Positions 51,695 to 61,031 of a stretch of DNA of 64,000 nucleotides are shown piece after piece (position 1 is the stretch's first letter; each line of letters opens with the position of its first letter). Both the position numbers and the translations under genes were made by a program. Source of the stretch: an uncultured Carboxylicivirga sp. (GTDB lineage: Bacteria; Bacteroidota; Bacteroidia; Bacteroidales; Marinilabiliaceae); NCBI GenBank assembly GCA_947503525.1, contig CANNEA010000001.1, positions 310,001-374,000 of the forward strand, written 5' to 3'. The notes under the pieces are model-generated. The model was not told the DNA's origin. It saw only the letters and a program-made list of their open reading frames with translations, and did not search any database.

Positions 51695-54600
51695 CTAATC
51701 CCTGGAAAATTGCTTGGCATACTCAGATGGGCTAACGCCAAACTTTTCTTTAAAACGACTTCGGAATGTTCGCAAGTCGTTATAGCCAACTTTCCAGGTC
51801 ACCTCCGAAACATTCAATACATTTTGTTTCAATAATTCTGCAGCATGTTTCAATCGAATGTTGCGCATAAACTGATTGGAAGTTTCGCCTGTTAAAGCTT
51901 TTATTTTGCGATTAAGGTAGATGCGGGATACACCATATATCTCTGAAAGTTGTTCAACCGTAAAATCGGAGTCGGACAGATGTTCTTCAATTATCTCCAA
52001 TATATTATCCATAAACTTCACATCCGCAGGTGAGTTTGAAATTATGGATGGATTTATCTCTATTTCTTTTTGGAATCTAAGTCTGACTTGTTCACGATTC
52101 TTAATAAGAGCTTCCATGTTTGCCAGTAATACATCGGTATTAAATGGCTTTGCTATATAGGCATCTGCTCCAATTTGATAACCTTCGATTTTAGCTTCAT
52201 CGGAGTTTTTAGCTGTCAGTAACAGAACCGGGATATGACTAATTTCCTCTTTGTTTTTAACCTCGTTACATAAATCAATGCCATTCATATTTGGCATCAT
52301 TACATCGGTGACGAGCAATTCAGGTGAATGTTTGATACATAATTCCAATCCTTGCATTCCATCCTCCGCCGCAAATACCTGATAGTGTTTTAATAGTTTG
52401 CTCGCTAAATAGTTTCGTAATTCATCGTTATCTTCGGCTATCACAACTTTAGGTTTATTGCTATCTGCTTTTTCCGAAGTTATAATTAATGATTCTTGTT
52501 TGATGTTTTCCGAACTATATTCTGAACCGGAATAATCACTTATCTCTTGATTAATATCCTCATTTTCGTTGGAACTTGGTTCGTTGGCAGGAATACGTAC
52601 GAAAAAACTAGTGCCTTTTGTCTCTACACTGCTGAACCATATTTTCCCTTTATGTAATTCAACAATTCCTTTAGAAAGCGCTAATCCTATTCCCGTTCCT
52701 CCTGAATTGACCTTATTTTTTGCACTGTTCTGATAGTAGCGTTCAAATACGTGTGAGGCTTCTTCCTGACCAATGCCATCTCCGGTATCTTTTACCGTAA
52801 TTAAAATCTGATTGTTTAATTCGAGCTTGTATGCGATACTAATATGCCCGCCTTTAGGCGTAAATTTAAAAGCGTTAGAAAGGAGGTTGTAAATGACCTT
52901 TTCAAACTTTTGAGCATCAAACCAAACAGGCGGAAATGCGGGGTTTAATTCCAAAATATAGTCGATCTCTTTATTGATGGCCAGAGGTGTAAAAGAATCG
53001 TATATGGTGCTTAGGAATTGACTTAGATCTTGCTTGGATAAATTGAGTTTGAGTTTATTTTGATCCAACTTTCGGAAATCCATTAACTGATTAATCAAGC
53101 GCATCATTACATTCACATTTTGCTTAATGAGCTTTTGATTATGATTTCGATCTTCAGCACTTAAACTAATTTTCGGATCCATTAATTCATTCAGCGGTGC
53201 GTTAATTAGCGTAAGTGGAGTTCTGAATTCGTGTGATATATTAGTGAAGAACTGAAGCTTCATTCGCGAAAGCTCTTCAACCTTATTCTTTTCAAGTTTC
53301 GACATCAAGAGCTCTTTTTTACGATTCGCAATTAGCTTTGAAGTTCTATAAAGAATAAAGGAAATGATCAGAATAAGCAGAATGTATAAGGCTATTGCCC
53401 ATTTACTGCGATAAGCCGGAGGGTAGACTTTTATTTTTAAGGTAGTAGGCTGATCAACCCAAATATTATCACAATTAGATGCCATAACCTTAAAAGTATA
53501 ATCACCTGCAGGTATATTGGTATATTTAGCCATACGATAATCAGGTGATGCTTTGTACCATTGCTTATCGAAACCTTCGAGTATATAACGGTATTTGTTT
53601 TTTTGTGGCGCATTAAAATGAAGGCCTACAAAACCAACAGAGAAACTATTTTGATTGTAATCCAGTTCAATATTCTTGGTGTATTCAATTGATTTATCGA
53701 GTATAATTTTACCACTGTGTTCCTCGCCAGGGTACACTTCTTTATTTAAAATCATAAAATCAGTAAGAAATACTTTCGGCTTTGTTTTGTCGCTTTTAAT
53801 TTCGGAAGGATTAAATACATTAATCCCATTAATGCCACCAAAAATAATGTCTCCATTCTGACGTTTTAAACCACATATCTCACTGAATTCATTATCCTGA
53901 AGTCCATCATCCTGATTGTAGTTGACTACCGTTCCGTCTATGGGATTAAAATGTGTTAGGCCTTCATTACTGGCCAGCCAAAGAAAACCGGAATGATCTT
54001 CAACGATTGATTTAATGGAGTTGTTTGGAAGGTTATCTTTGGTGCTAACGTTGCTGAAACTGTATGTTTTATCAAAGGTAGAATAGTGACACTTAATCAT
54101 GCCACCGCCCATGGTGCCCATGTATAAGTCTCCATTCTTCGACTCCATAATCTGAAGAATATAATCATAGGGAAGTTGATTCTTCTGCTTGCCGATAACA
54201 AACTGTTCGAATCTTGGAGACTCCCTTTGTAATTCTTTCGCTTCTATTAAGTTTAAGCCTTTGTCGGTGCCTATCCACAGGTTACCCTTACTGTCCTTAT
54301 AAATACTTCTAATTATATAGGACAATAAACCATTTTGATCGTTGTTCTTCGGTCTAAATCGCTTATAATCCATAATGTTACCGTCCTGATTAAGCGATAG
54401 GCGATATAACCCTTCTCCGTATGTTCCGGCCCATAATGTTGAATCATTTTCCTTTTCTAAGGCAAAAACAAAACCCAGGTTATTAACAAACTCTGGTAAT
54501 TCAATAGCTTGCAAACTAACAGGATCATAGGCGGCAAGAAAGACAGGAAAACTGGTTCCGAACCATATAAGACTTTTGTGCTTTTTTGATAAGGGTGTAT

Positions 54601-55834
54601 ATGTTTCTTCAATCGCATATACGCGATCTTCATTGGTAAATGAGTTTATTTCAATGTGTTGGAAGTTTGAAGTGTAGCTCTTGTTTTTGCGTAATAGGGC
54701 TACACCTTTTTCTTCCGATCCTAACCACAGGTTTTCATGCGAATCTTCAAATATACAACGGGTTAGGTTATTGGGTAAGGATCCTGCTTGCTGACTATGT
54801 TGAAAATGCTGAAAAGGTTTTGGGCGTTGGCTGATGGTATTAACGCCTCCACCTCTGGTACCTATCCATATTTGTTTAAGATCATCGCTAGCCATCCAGG
54901 TCACTATATTACTGCTTAGGCTGAATTCGGTAAAGTCATTTTCAAATTCTCGTGCTACTTGCCATTGTCCATTGATTTGCTTTAGGCAGCTCACCCCTTG
55001 TCTGCTACCGGTCCATATACTTCCATTCTGGTATAGAACTGAAGTTACTGGTTCTTCCGAAATTCTTTCGATTTGATAAACACCATTTTCATTTGGCAAT
55101 ATTGAATTGATGGTAAAGCCAGCCGATAATATACCATCCTTATAATCACAAATGTTTCCGGAAAAGCACTCGTAAGTTTCAAACTGAATATCATTCTTGG
55201 GGGCATTATGGTTAATTACACGTTTGATATTTGTATTAGTACCTATCCATAAATTCTCGCTTTTGTCAAGGTGAATCGTTTTTACTACGTTACCATCCTC
55301 TTGTTCTTCTTCCGAAAGATTAAACACGTCAATACCCTTGATCTTATCATTAGTAGCATCTATTTTTATTCGATAGGCTCCAAACCAATTACTTGTCCAT
55401 ATATTATCAAAGTTATCGACTGTTAATGAGGTGACATCATCGGCTATCTTATTGTCAGTTGATTCTGTGCTGTAGTTGGTAAATATCTGTTTAACCGGAT
55501 CTAATTTACAGATGCCTTTGCCGTAGGTGCCAATCCAAATATTGCCTTTACTGTCTTCGTCTATGGCTATGATCATGTTACTGCTGATGCTGTTTTTTGA
55601 TTCCTCAACACGATAACTCTTATATGTATATCCATCAAAACGATGGAGACCATCTAAGGTGCCAATCCACATGAAACCTTTACTGTCCTTAAATATGCAA
55701 TTCACATCTTTTGCAGGAAGGTCGTGAAGGGCTTTTATTTTATAATCATTAAAAGAAAGCGTCTGACCTAATGTGCCAGAAGAAAAGAATAGAATGATAA
55801 AAAATGCTAATGGATGTAAATTGAATTTATGCAT
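51695..55834 (-). CDS. Hybrid two-component system regulator (HTCS)
   Basis: A 1379-residue one-protein sensor and activator. In order: signal peptide; two seven-bladed propellers of Reg_prop repeats (about 25-720: DSKGFMWIGTLDGLHRFDG, DSKGNIWIGTYGKGI and so on); Y_Y_Y domain (about 735-805); membrane helix (about 811-831); HisKA with His868 in NISHEFRTPLTL; HATPase (NLLSNAFKFTPKGG, GTGIGLALSKGIV); receiver with Asp1177 in LLVTDVMMPNMNG; C-terminal AraC HTH (about 1270-1379). In Bacteroidota such proteins bind an oligosaccharide in the periplasm and activate the cognate PUL. It is divergent from SusC and is the most likely binder of the C-run operators; that assignment is inference. Confidence 0.95.
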   Translation of the reverse strand: MHKFNLHPLAFFIILFFSSGTLGQTLSFNDYKIKALHDLPAKDVNCIFKDSKGFMWIGTLDGLHRFDGYTYKSYRVEESKNSISSNMIIAIDEDSKGNIWIGTYGKGICKLDPVKQIFTNYSTESTDNKIADDVTSLTVDNFDNIWTSNWFGAYRIKIDATNDKIKGIDVFNLSEEEQEDGNVVKTIHLDKSENLWIGTNTNIKRVINHNAPKNDIQFETYECFSGNICDYKDGILSAGFTINSILPNENGVYQIERISEEPVTSVLYQNGSIWTGSRQGVSCLKQINGQWQVAREFENDFTEFSLSSNIVTWMASDDLKQIWIGTRGGGVNTISQRPKPFQHFQHSQQAGSLPNNLTRCIFEDSHENLWLGSEEKGVALLRKNKSYTSNFQHIEINSFTNEDRVYAIEETYTPLSKKHKSLIWFGTSFPVFLAAYDPVSLQAIELPEFVNNLGFVFALEKENDSTLWAGTYGEGLYRLSLNQDGNIMDYKRFRPKNNDQNGLLSYIIRSIYKDSKGNLWIGTDKGLNLIEAKELQRESPRFEQFVIGKQKNQLPYDYILQIMESKNGDLYMGTMGGGMIKCHYSTFDKTYSFSNVSTKDNLPNNSIKSIVEDHSGFLWLASNEGLTHFNPIDGTVVNYNQDDGLQDNEFSEICGLKRQNGDIIFGGINGINVFNPSEIKSDKTKPKVFLTDFMILNKEVYPGEEHSGKIILDKSIEYTKNIELDYNQNSFSVGFVGLHFNAPQKNKYRYILEGFDKQWYKASPDYRMAKYTNIPAGDYTFKVMASNCDNIWVDQPTTLKIKVYPPAYRSKWAIALYILLILIISFILYRTSKLIANRKKELLMSKLEKNKVEELSRMKLQFFTNISHEFRTPLTLINAPLNELMDPKISLSAEDRNHNQKLIKQNVNVMMRLINQLMDFRKLDQNKLKLNLSKQDLSQFLSTIYDSFTPLAINKEIDYILELNPAFPPVWFDAQKFEKVIYNLLSNAFKFTPKGGHISIAYKLELNNQILITVKDTGDGIGQEEASHVFERYYQNSAKNKVNSGGTGIGLALSKGIVELHKGKIWFSSVETKGTSFFVRIPANEPSSNENEDINQEISDYSGSEYSSENIKQESLIITSEKADSNKPKVVIAEDNDELRNYLASKLLKHYQVFAAEDGMQGLELCIKHSPELLVTDVMMPNMNGIDLCNEVKNKEEISHIPVLLLTAKNSDEAKIEGYQIGADAYIAKPFNTDVLLANMEALIKNREQVRLRFQKEIEINPSIISNSPADVKFMDNILEIIEEHLSDSDFTVEQLSEIYGVSRIYLNRKIKALTGETSNQFMRNIRLKHAAELLKQNVLNVSEVTWKVGYNDLRTFRSRFKEKFGVSPSEYAKQFSRD

Positions 55835-55964
55835 AAAATCCTTTTATGAATAACTGACCAGTTTCAAATTTAGTGATAAATTGGTTAAAACCATGCCTTG
55901 GATTAAGTATTGTCAAATAGATTATTAGCAGAGGGTTTCAAACACATACGGTAGGTTTTCAAAT

Positions 55965-56041
55965 ACCCCTTTTGTTATCATTTCCGTGCCCAAATGCAAT
56001 TGAATACGTATGCTAAGGAATGTTAAGTGAAGTTAATTTTG
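55965..56041 (+). promoter_or_regulatory. Putative regulon operator and -7 box for susC
   Basis: ACCCCT (C-run 55966-55969) is followed by TGTTATCATTT, as at GH117, and a CCC half-site ending 55991. TAATTTTG at 56034-56041, a perfect TAnnTTTG, starts 65 bases after the run. No TTG is present near -33. Confidence 0.62.
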
Positions 56042-56089
56042 ATTCGTAATTAATGTGCTAAAATCATTACAATCGAATAACTATACTAA

Positions 56090-59000
56090 ATGTGGAATTC
56101 TATGAAAAGAACCAAAATTAAAAAATGGAACATATGGCTGCTGGCCATTCTGTTTTCCATTATGGGCAATCAGGTGATGGCTCAAAATAAAACGGTTACT
56201 GGTACGGTAACTGATAAAAGTACCGGAGAAGCTATTCCCGGTGCGAGTGTATATATAAAAGGTACAACTAACGGTACTATTACCGATATGGATGGTAACT
56301 ATAATCTTCAAGCTAATGAAGGTGATGTTATTGTGTTTTCATTTATCGGATATACAGATAGTGAATTAACTCTAGGAAGCGAAAGTGTAATGAATGTTGC
56401 TTTAGAAGGAGATGTTATTTCTTTAAATGAAGTTGTGGCTGTTGGTTACGGTACACAAAAGAAGAAGGAATTAACCGGTGCAGTGGCTCAGGTTAAGGCT
56501 GAAGACATGACCAAGATTGTGGCTTCCGATTTTACCAAGGCCTTACAAGGACAAGTTGCCGGGGTTAACGTAACCGAAAGTAGTGGTCGTCCAGGTGATC
56601 AGGCTAATATTCAAATTCGTGGTTTAGGATCCATATCAAGTGATACGCAGCCACTTTATGTAGTTGATGGAATTCCTTATAATAGTAATCCTAATATCGC
56701 TTCTGAAGATATTGCTACTGTCGATATTCTTAAAGATGGTGCTGCGGCAGCGATTTATGGAACACGAGCTTCAAATGGTGTTATATTAATTACAACCAAA
56801 AGAGGTAAGGCCGGTCAAATGAAAGTGAGCTTTTCAGGCTATTATGGGGTCCAAAATATTACATCGGGCACGCCATTAATGAATACCAGAGAGCATTTGT
56901 ATGCAGATGAGATGGTGCAACAAGCTCAAGGTGCAAATTCCAACATCTTATATTATAACCCAAATGCAATGGATTATAATACAGATTTTGTAAGTGCAAT
57001 CCAAAATGATAATGCGGCCATTCAAAACTATAATCTGACCCTATCCGGTGGTAAGGAAGATTTGACTTTTAACTTTAATACGAACTATTTTAATCAGGAT
57101 GGTATTTTGCGTCAGTCTGGTTACGATCGTTTAACAACTCGTGCTAATGCGACCATGAAGAAGGGCAAGTTTGAGGCTTTTGCCAGTGTTGGTATTATGC
57201 ATTCAAACAAAGAAGTTGAGCCTTGGGGCTTATATGAATTTGCAATTTTCCAGGGACCTTATCGTCCACCTTTGCAGGATTTAGAATCGACAGAAAACAC
57301 TGTAGTTATTCCAGGTAATAATCCGGATCATGTGGGATATTTATCACAGTTACTAACTCAGGAAGATAATAGAGTAGAGGATAGTTATAATGTAGCGGCT
57401 AATCTTAAGTATGAATTTATTGAGGGTTTAACTTACCAGTTGAATGTTGGTATGAACTATTGGAATCACCATCGTAAATTCTGGCAGCCACAATATTTGG
57501 TTTATGATGAAGAAGGTGAGCTTAATAAATTAGGTAGTCGCGAAGAAGCTATATTGACAGAGGAGTACCAAAGCACACGCAAGTATACAATGGAAAATGT
57601 GCTTAACTATACCAAAAGTTGGGATCGCCATACCTTTACAGGATTATTGGCTTATACAATTGAAAGTACTGACAGACGCAGTTCCCTGGCAACTAAACGT
57701 GATTTTATTAGTAATAAAGTTAATGTTTTTGATGGTGGAAAAACTAACACTGCGATTACCGGTAATGATAACTACCATCGTATTACTGGTAAACTAGCGC
57801 GTGTTCAGTATAACTTTGATGATCGTTATTTATTTAGTGCAAGTGTTCGATATGATGGATCTTCTAATTTTGGTGAAGATAATCGATATGCCTATTTCCC
57901 TGGTGCCTCGGTAGGATGGAATATAAGCGAAGAGAACTTTATGTCGGGAGCTGATATGGTAGACAACCTGAAACTACGTGCCAGTTATGGTGAGATAGGT
58001 AACCAGGGTATTCCTTCCTATTTGTATGCAGCATATGTTGATGCTAATATTGATTACATATGGGGGCCTGAAACCGGAGATGATCTGGGTGCCGGTGCTA
58101 TTCAACGCGGTTATGCTAACCCATTGGTTCAGTGGGAAACTCAGGTGTCGCGAAATATTGGTGTAGACTTATTAATGTTTAACGGTAAATTCAGCTTTAC
58201 TGCTGATGTTTATCAGAATGATAAAAAAGACATGCTTTTGTCAGTACTATTACCTCCTTCAACAGGTACAACAATACCTAATGATTGGGCTAATAAGTAC
58301 AATTCAAAAATTACCAATGTTGGAGATATGGTCAATAAGGGTATTGAGTTGGCATCGTACTACAAAACACGCACAAGCTCAGGATTTAGCTGGCAGGTGA
58401 CTGGTACATTTACGAAGAATGTCAATGAAATAACCAGTCTTGGCGACCTTGAAGAAATTGCTTTGGCAGATAGTAAGCCTGGAAGTTGGAGAGCAACTCA
58501 ACAGGACATCACTACTTACATGCGTCCGGGTTATGAAGCAGGTGCATTTTTCTTAATTCCAACGAATGGTATTTTCAAAACACAAGAGCAACTCGATGCT
58601 CATGTGTATACCAATGGTGATGGTTCAACAACTCCAATTCAGCCAAACGCTCAGCTTGGTGATGTGATAATGATGGATACCAATAAAGATGGTAAAATCG
58701 ATGATGCGGATAGAGTATATTCAGGTTCGGGTATGCCTAAATGGGAAGCAGGTATGATATTTAATGCGGACTATAAAGGTTTTGACTTTAGTTTGCAATT
58801 GTATTATTCGCATGGAAGTAAGGTGTTTAACGGATCTAAGCTTTTTGCTTATTCAATGAATCGTCATAAGGACTTGTATTCCATGTGGACACCTCAAAAT
58901 GCCATGTCGGATATTCCTTCCGGACGAACAAATTCAGAGCATGATAACTTCCGTTCTCGTACCGATTACTTCCTTGAGGATGGGTCATTCTTAAGATTCC

Positions 59001-59218
59001 GAAATATCACTTTAGGTTATTCTTTACCTAAATCAGTTTTGAAAGGTAAAATTGATAGAGTACGTTTTTATGCAACGGGACAAAATCCATTTACCATTAC
59101 TAATTATGAAGGTTATGATCCTGAAGTTGGTGGTAATGGAATCTCTACTCGCGGTATTGACAAAGGAAATTATCCTGTGACCCGCAAGTTCTTATTTGGT
59201 GTACAAGTTGATTTTTAA
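56090..59218 (+). CDS. SusC-like TonB-dependent outer-membrane transporter
   Basis: A 1042-residue outer-membrane importer of oligosaccharides. The ATG at 56102 (MKRTKIKKW…) gives a better signal peptide than 56090 and may be the true start. It has a carboxypeptidase-like domain (about 34-110: VTGTVTDKSTGEAIPGASVY), the SusC segment AVGYGTQKKKELTGAV (about 118-133), the plug (about 135-240, with LYVVDGIPYNSNPN and YGTRASNGVILITTKRG), and a barrel ending in FLFGVQVDF. TonB energises transport; SusD caps the channel. It heads the susC-susD-susE-like operon (gaps of 19 and 21 bases) under a regulon operator. Confidence 0.96.
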   Translation: MWNSMKRTKIKKWNIWLLAILFSIMGNQVMAQNKTVTGTVTDKSTGEAIPGASVYIKGTTNGTITDMDGNYNLQANEGDVIVFSFIGYTDSELTLGSESVMNVALEGDVISLNEVVAVGYGTQKKKELTGAVAQVKAEDMTKIVASDFTKALQGQVAGVNVTESSGRPGDQANIQIRGLGSISSDTQPLYVVDGIPYNSNPNIASEDIATVDILKDGAAAAIYGTRASNGVILITTKRGKAGQMKVSFSGYYGVQNITSGTPLMNTREHLYADEMVQQAQGANSNILYYNPNAMDYNTDFVSAIQNDNAAIQNYNLTLSGGKEDLTFNFNTNYFNQDGILRQSGYDRLTTRANATMKKGKFEAFASVGIMHSNKEVEPWGLYEFAIFQGPYRPPLQDLESTENTVVIPGNNPDHVGYLSQLLTQEDNRVEDSYNVAANLKYEFIEGLTYQLNVGMNYWNHHRKFWQPQYLVYDEEGELNKLGSREEAILTEEYQSTRKYTMENVLNYTKSWDRHTFTGLLAYTIESTDRRSSLATKRDFISNKVNVFDGGKTNTAITGNDNYHRITGKLARVQYNFDDRYLFSASVRYDGSSNFGEDNRYAYFPGASVGWNISEENFMSGADMVDNLKLRASYGEIGNQGIPSYLYAAYVDANIDYIWGPETGDDLGAGAIQRGYANPLVQWETQVSRNIGVDLLMFNGKFSFTADVYQNDKKDMLLSVLLPPSTGTTIPNDWANKYNSKITNVGDMVNKGIELASYYKTRTSSGFSWQVTGTFTKNVNEITSLGDLEEIALADSKPGSWRATQQDITTYMRPGYEAGAFFLIPTNGIFKTQEQLDAHVYTNGDGSTTPIQPNAQLGDVIMMDTNKDGKIDDADRVYSGSGMPKWEAGMIFNADYKGFDFSLQLYYSHGSKVFNGSKLFAYSMNRHKDLYSMWTPQNAMSDIPSGRTNSEHDNFRSRTDYFLEDGSFLRFRNITLGYSLPKSVLKGKIDRVRFYATGQNPFTITNYEGYDPEVGGNGISTRGIDKGNYPVTRKFLFGVQVDF

Positions 59219-59237
59219 TCCTTAATCGGCAAAAACA

Positions 59238-61010
59238 ATGAAAAAGATATTAAAATATACAATGCTTCTTGCTTTATCAGCTATGACGTTGATATCGTGT
59301 GAAGATGAGATGCTGGATCAGGTGAATCCAAATGCGATTACAACCGGATCGTTCTGGCAATCAAAACAAGATTATGAAATGGCCGTGAATGCCCTGTATA
59401 GTGCGCTTCAATTTCCGGCTGTGAGTGGTGGTGAAACCGTGATGAACATGATGAGAACCGATCTGGCAGGTACTGAAAGCTGGTATGGTCAGCATTTAAT
59501 GTATTCGCAAATGACCTGGAATGATGGTTCTGATTTTGTAAAAAACAGATGGTCGCAGTTATACATTGGTATCTATCGTGCCAATCAGATATTGTACTAT
59601 TTAAAGGATGCCACTTTCTTCACTGCTGAGGAGAAGACTTTAATTGAAGCTCAAACAAAATTTGTTAGAGGCTTAAATTATTTCTGGTTAGCTCATACTT
59701 ATGGACAGGCAGTGATTCAGGATCAATTAGCTATTAGCGATGAGGATATGCATAAAGGCTTAAGCCCTAAGGCTGATATTATTTCTACAATGGTGATTCC
59801 GGATTTGGAATATGCATACAGCAATTTGCCTAAAACCTGGGAAGGACAAAATACTATTGGTCGTTATACCTGGGGTGCTGCCGCAGCGATGTTGGGTAAA
59901 ACCTATTTATATGATGCGGATTTTTCAAATGCTGCTAAATATTTTAAAGAAATAATTGATGAGGCCGATAATGGTTTATATCGATTAGTACCTAACTACA
60001 TGGATAACTTCACAATCGAGAATGAGTTTAACTCTGAATCTATTCTTGAAGTGGCTTTTTCTGATAATTATAAGGAAGGTATCTCGGGTAATCGAGTTGA
60101 TGATGTTCTGGGAACTGCAGGATCAGAAGCGATTTCAATGGCAGGAAATTTTGCCAGTATTACTGGTGGAGGTGGTTATAATACTTGCCTGCCTACCTAT
60201 TGGCTACAAGAACTATATGTTGCTGGTGATTCTATTGATATTGCCAATCCTGTTAATCTGGGAATGCGCTATTCTCAAAGAACATATGCATCAGTAGTGG
60301 TGGAATTTGGAGATGGAGATTACTATCAGGCACCATTATCAGGAGATGGAAATAAGACCAACTTTAATTATGGTCAAGGATCAAAAGTGAAAAAGTGGAC
60401 GGGTTGGTATTACAAAGATAGCGAAGATCCATCAACAGATTCACGCACAGGAATCAACTTCCGTCATATTCGCTTAGCTGATATATATTTGATGTATGCT
60501 GAAGCTGTGCTGGAAAGTACAGGAGATGTAAATGAAGCATTAAGCTATATTGATATGGTTCGTGAACGTGCAGGCGTTATCACGCTTCAACAATACATGG
60601 ATGATAATGGAGGTATGTTCCCAAAATTGGATAAGCCAAGATTTCCATACCAATTAGCACAACATGAGTTAGTCGCTTTTAATGCGGATAATTTAATGCA
60701 TCATATTCGCATGGTTGAACGTCCACTGGAGTTAGCTTTCGAAGGTCACCGTTGGTACGATCTTGTTCGCTGGGGGATTACCAAGTCCACATTTGAAGCA
60801 AGGAAGGCTGAAGAAGATATGATTAAGGATATCCTAATTGGCAATTATATTAATAAGCCTGATGGAACGGAAGATGAGAAGATCTTCCCCTTGTACTTAA
60901 ATGAGCGAGTAAGACCAGACTGGGAAAAACCAGCGCAGAATTATAATTCAGAATACCACGATTATTTCCCGGTTCCCGCTATTGAGAATCAATCGAATAA
61001 GCAGTTGTAA
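59238..61010 (+). CDS. SusD-like surface glycan-binding lipoprotein
   Basis: A 590-residue RagB/SusD protein with lipobox TLISC (Cys21). Typical features are the early VNPNAITTGSFWQSKQDYEM, the TPR-like helices (FVRGLNYFWLAHTYG, LGKTYLYDADFSNAAKYFKE), and the C-terminal RHIRLADIYLMYAEA plus ELAFEGHRWYDLVRWG. It binds oligosaccharide on the cell surface and acts as the lid of the SusC channel. It starts 19 bases after SusC and is co-transcribed with it. Confidence 0.96.
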   Translation: MKKILKYTMLLALSAMTLISCEDEMLDQVNPNAITTGSFWQSKQDYEMAVNALYSALQFPAVSGGETVMNMMRTDLAGTESWYGQHLMYSQMTWNDGSDFVKNRWSQLYIGIYRANQILYYLKDATFFTAEEKTLIEAQTKFVRGLNYFWLAHTYGQAVIQDQLAISDEDMHKGLSPKADIISTMVIPDLEYAYSNLPKTWEGQNTIGRYTWGAAAAMLGKTYLYDADFSNAAKYFKEIIDEADNGLYRLVPNYMDNFTIENEFNSESILEVAFSDNYKEGISGNRVDDVLGTAGSEAISMAGNFASITGGGGYNTCLPTYWLQELYVAGDSIDIANPVNLGMRYSQRTYASVVVEFGDGDYYQAPLSGDGNKTNFNYGQGSKVKKWTGWYYKDSEDPSTDSRTGINFRHIRLADIYLMYAEAVLESTGDVNEALSYIDMVRERAGVITLQQYMDDNGGMFPKLDKPRFPYQLAQHELVAFNADNLMHHIRMVERPLELAFEGHRWYDLVRWGITKSTFEARKAEEDMIKDILIGNYINKPDGTEDEKIFPLYLNERVRPDWEKPAQNYNSEYHDYFPVPAIENQSNKQL

Positions 61011-61031
61011 TTCATCAAAAGCAAAAGAAAC

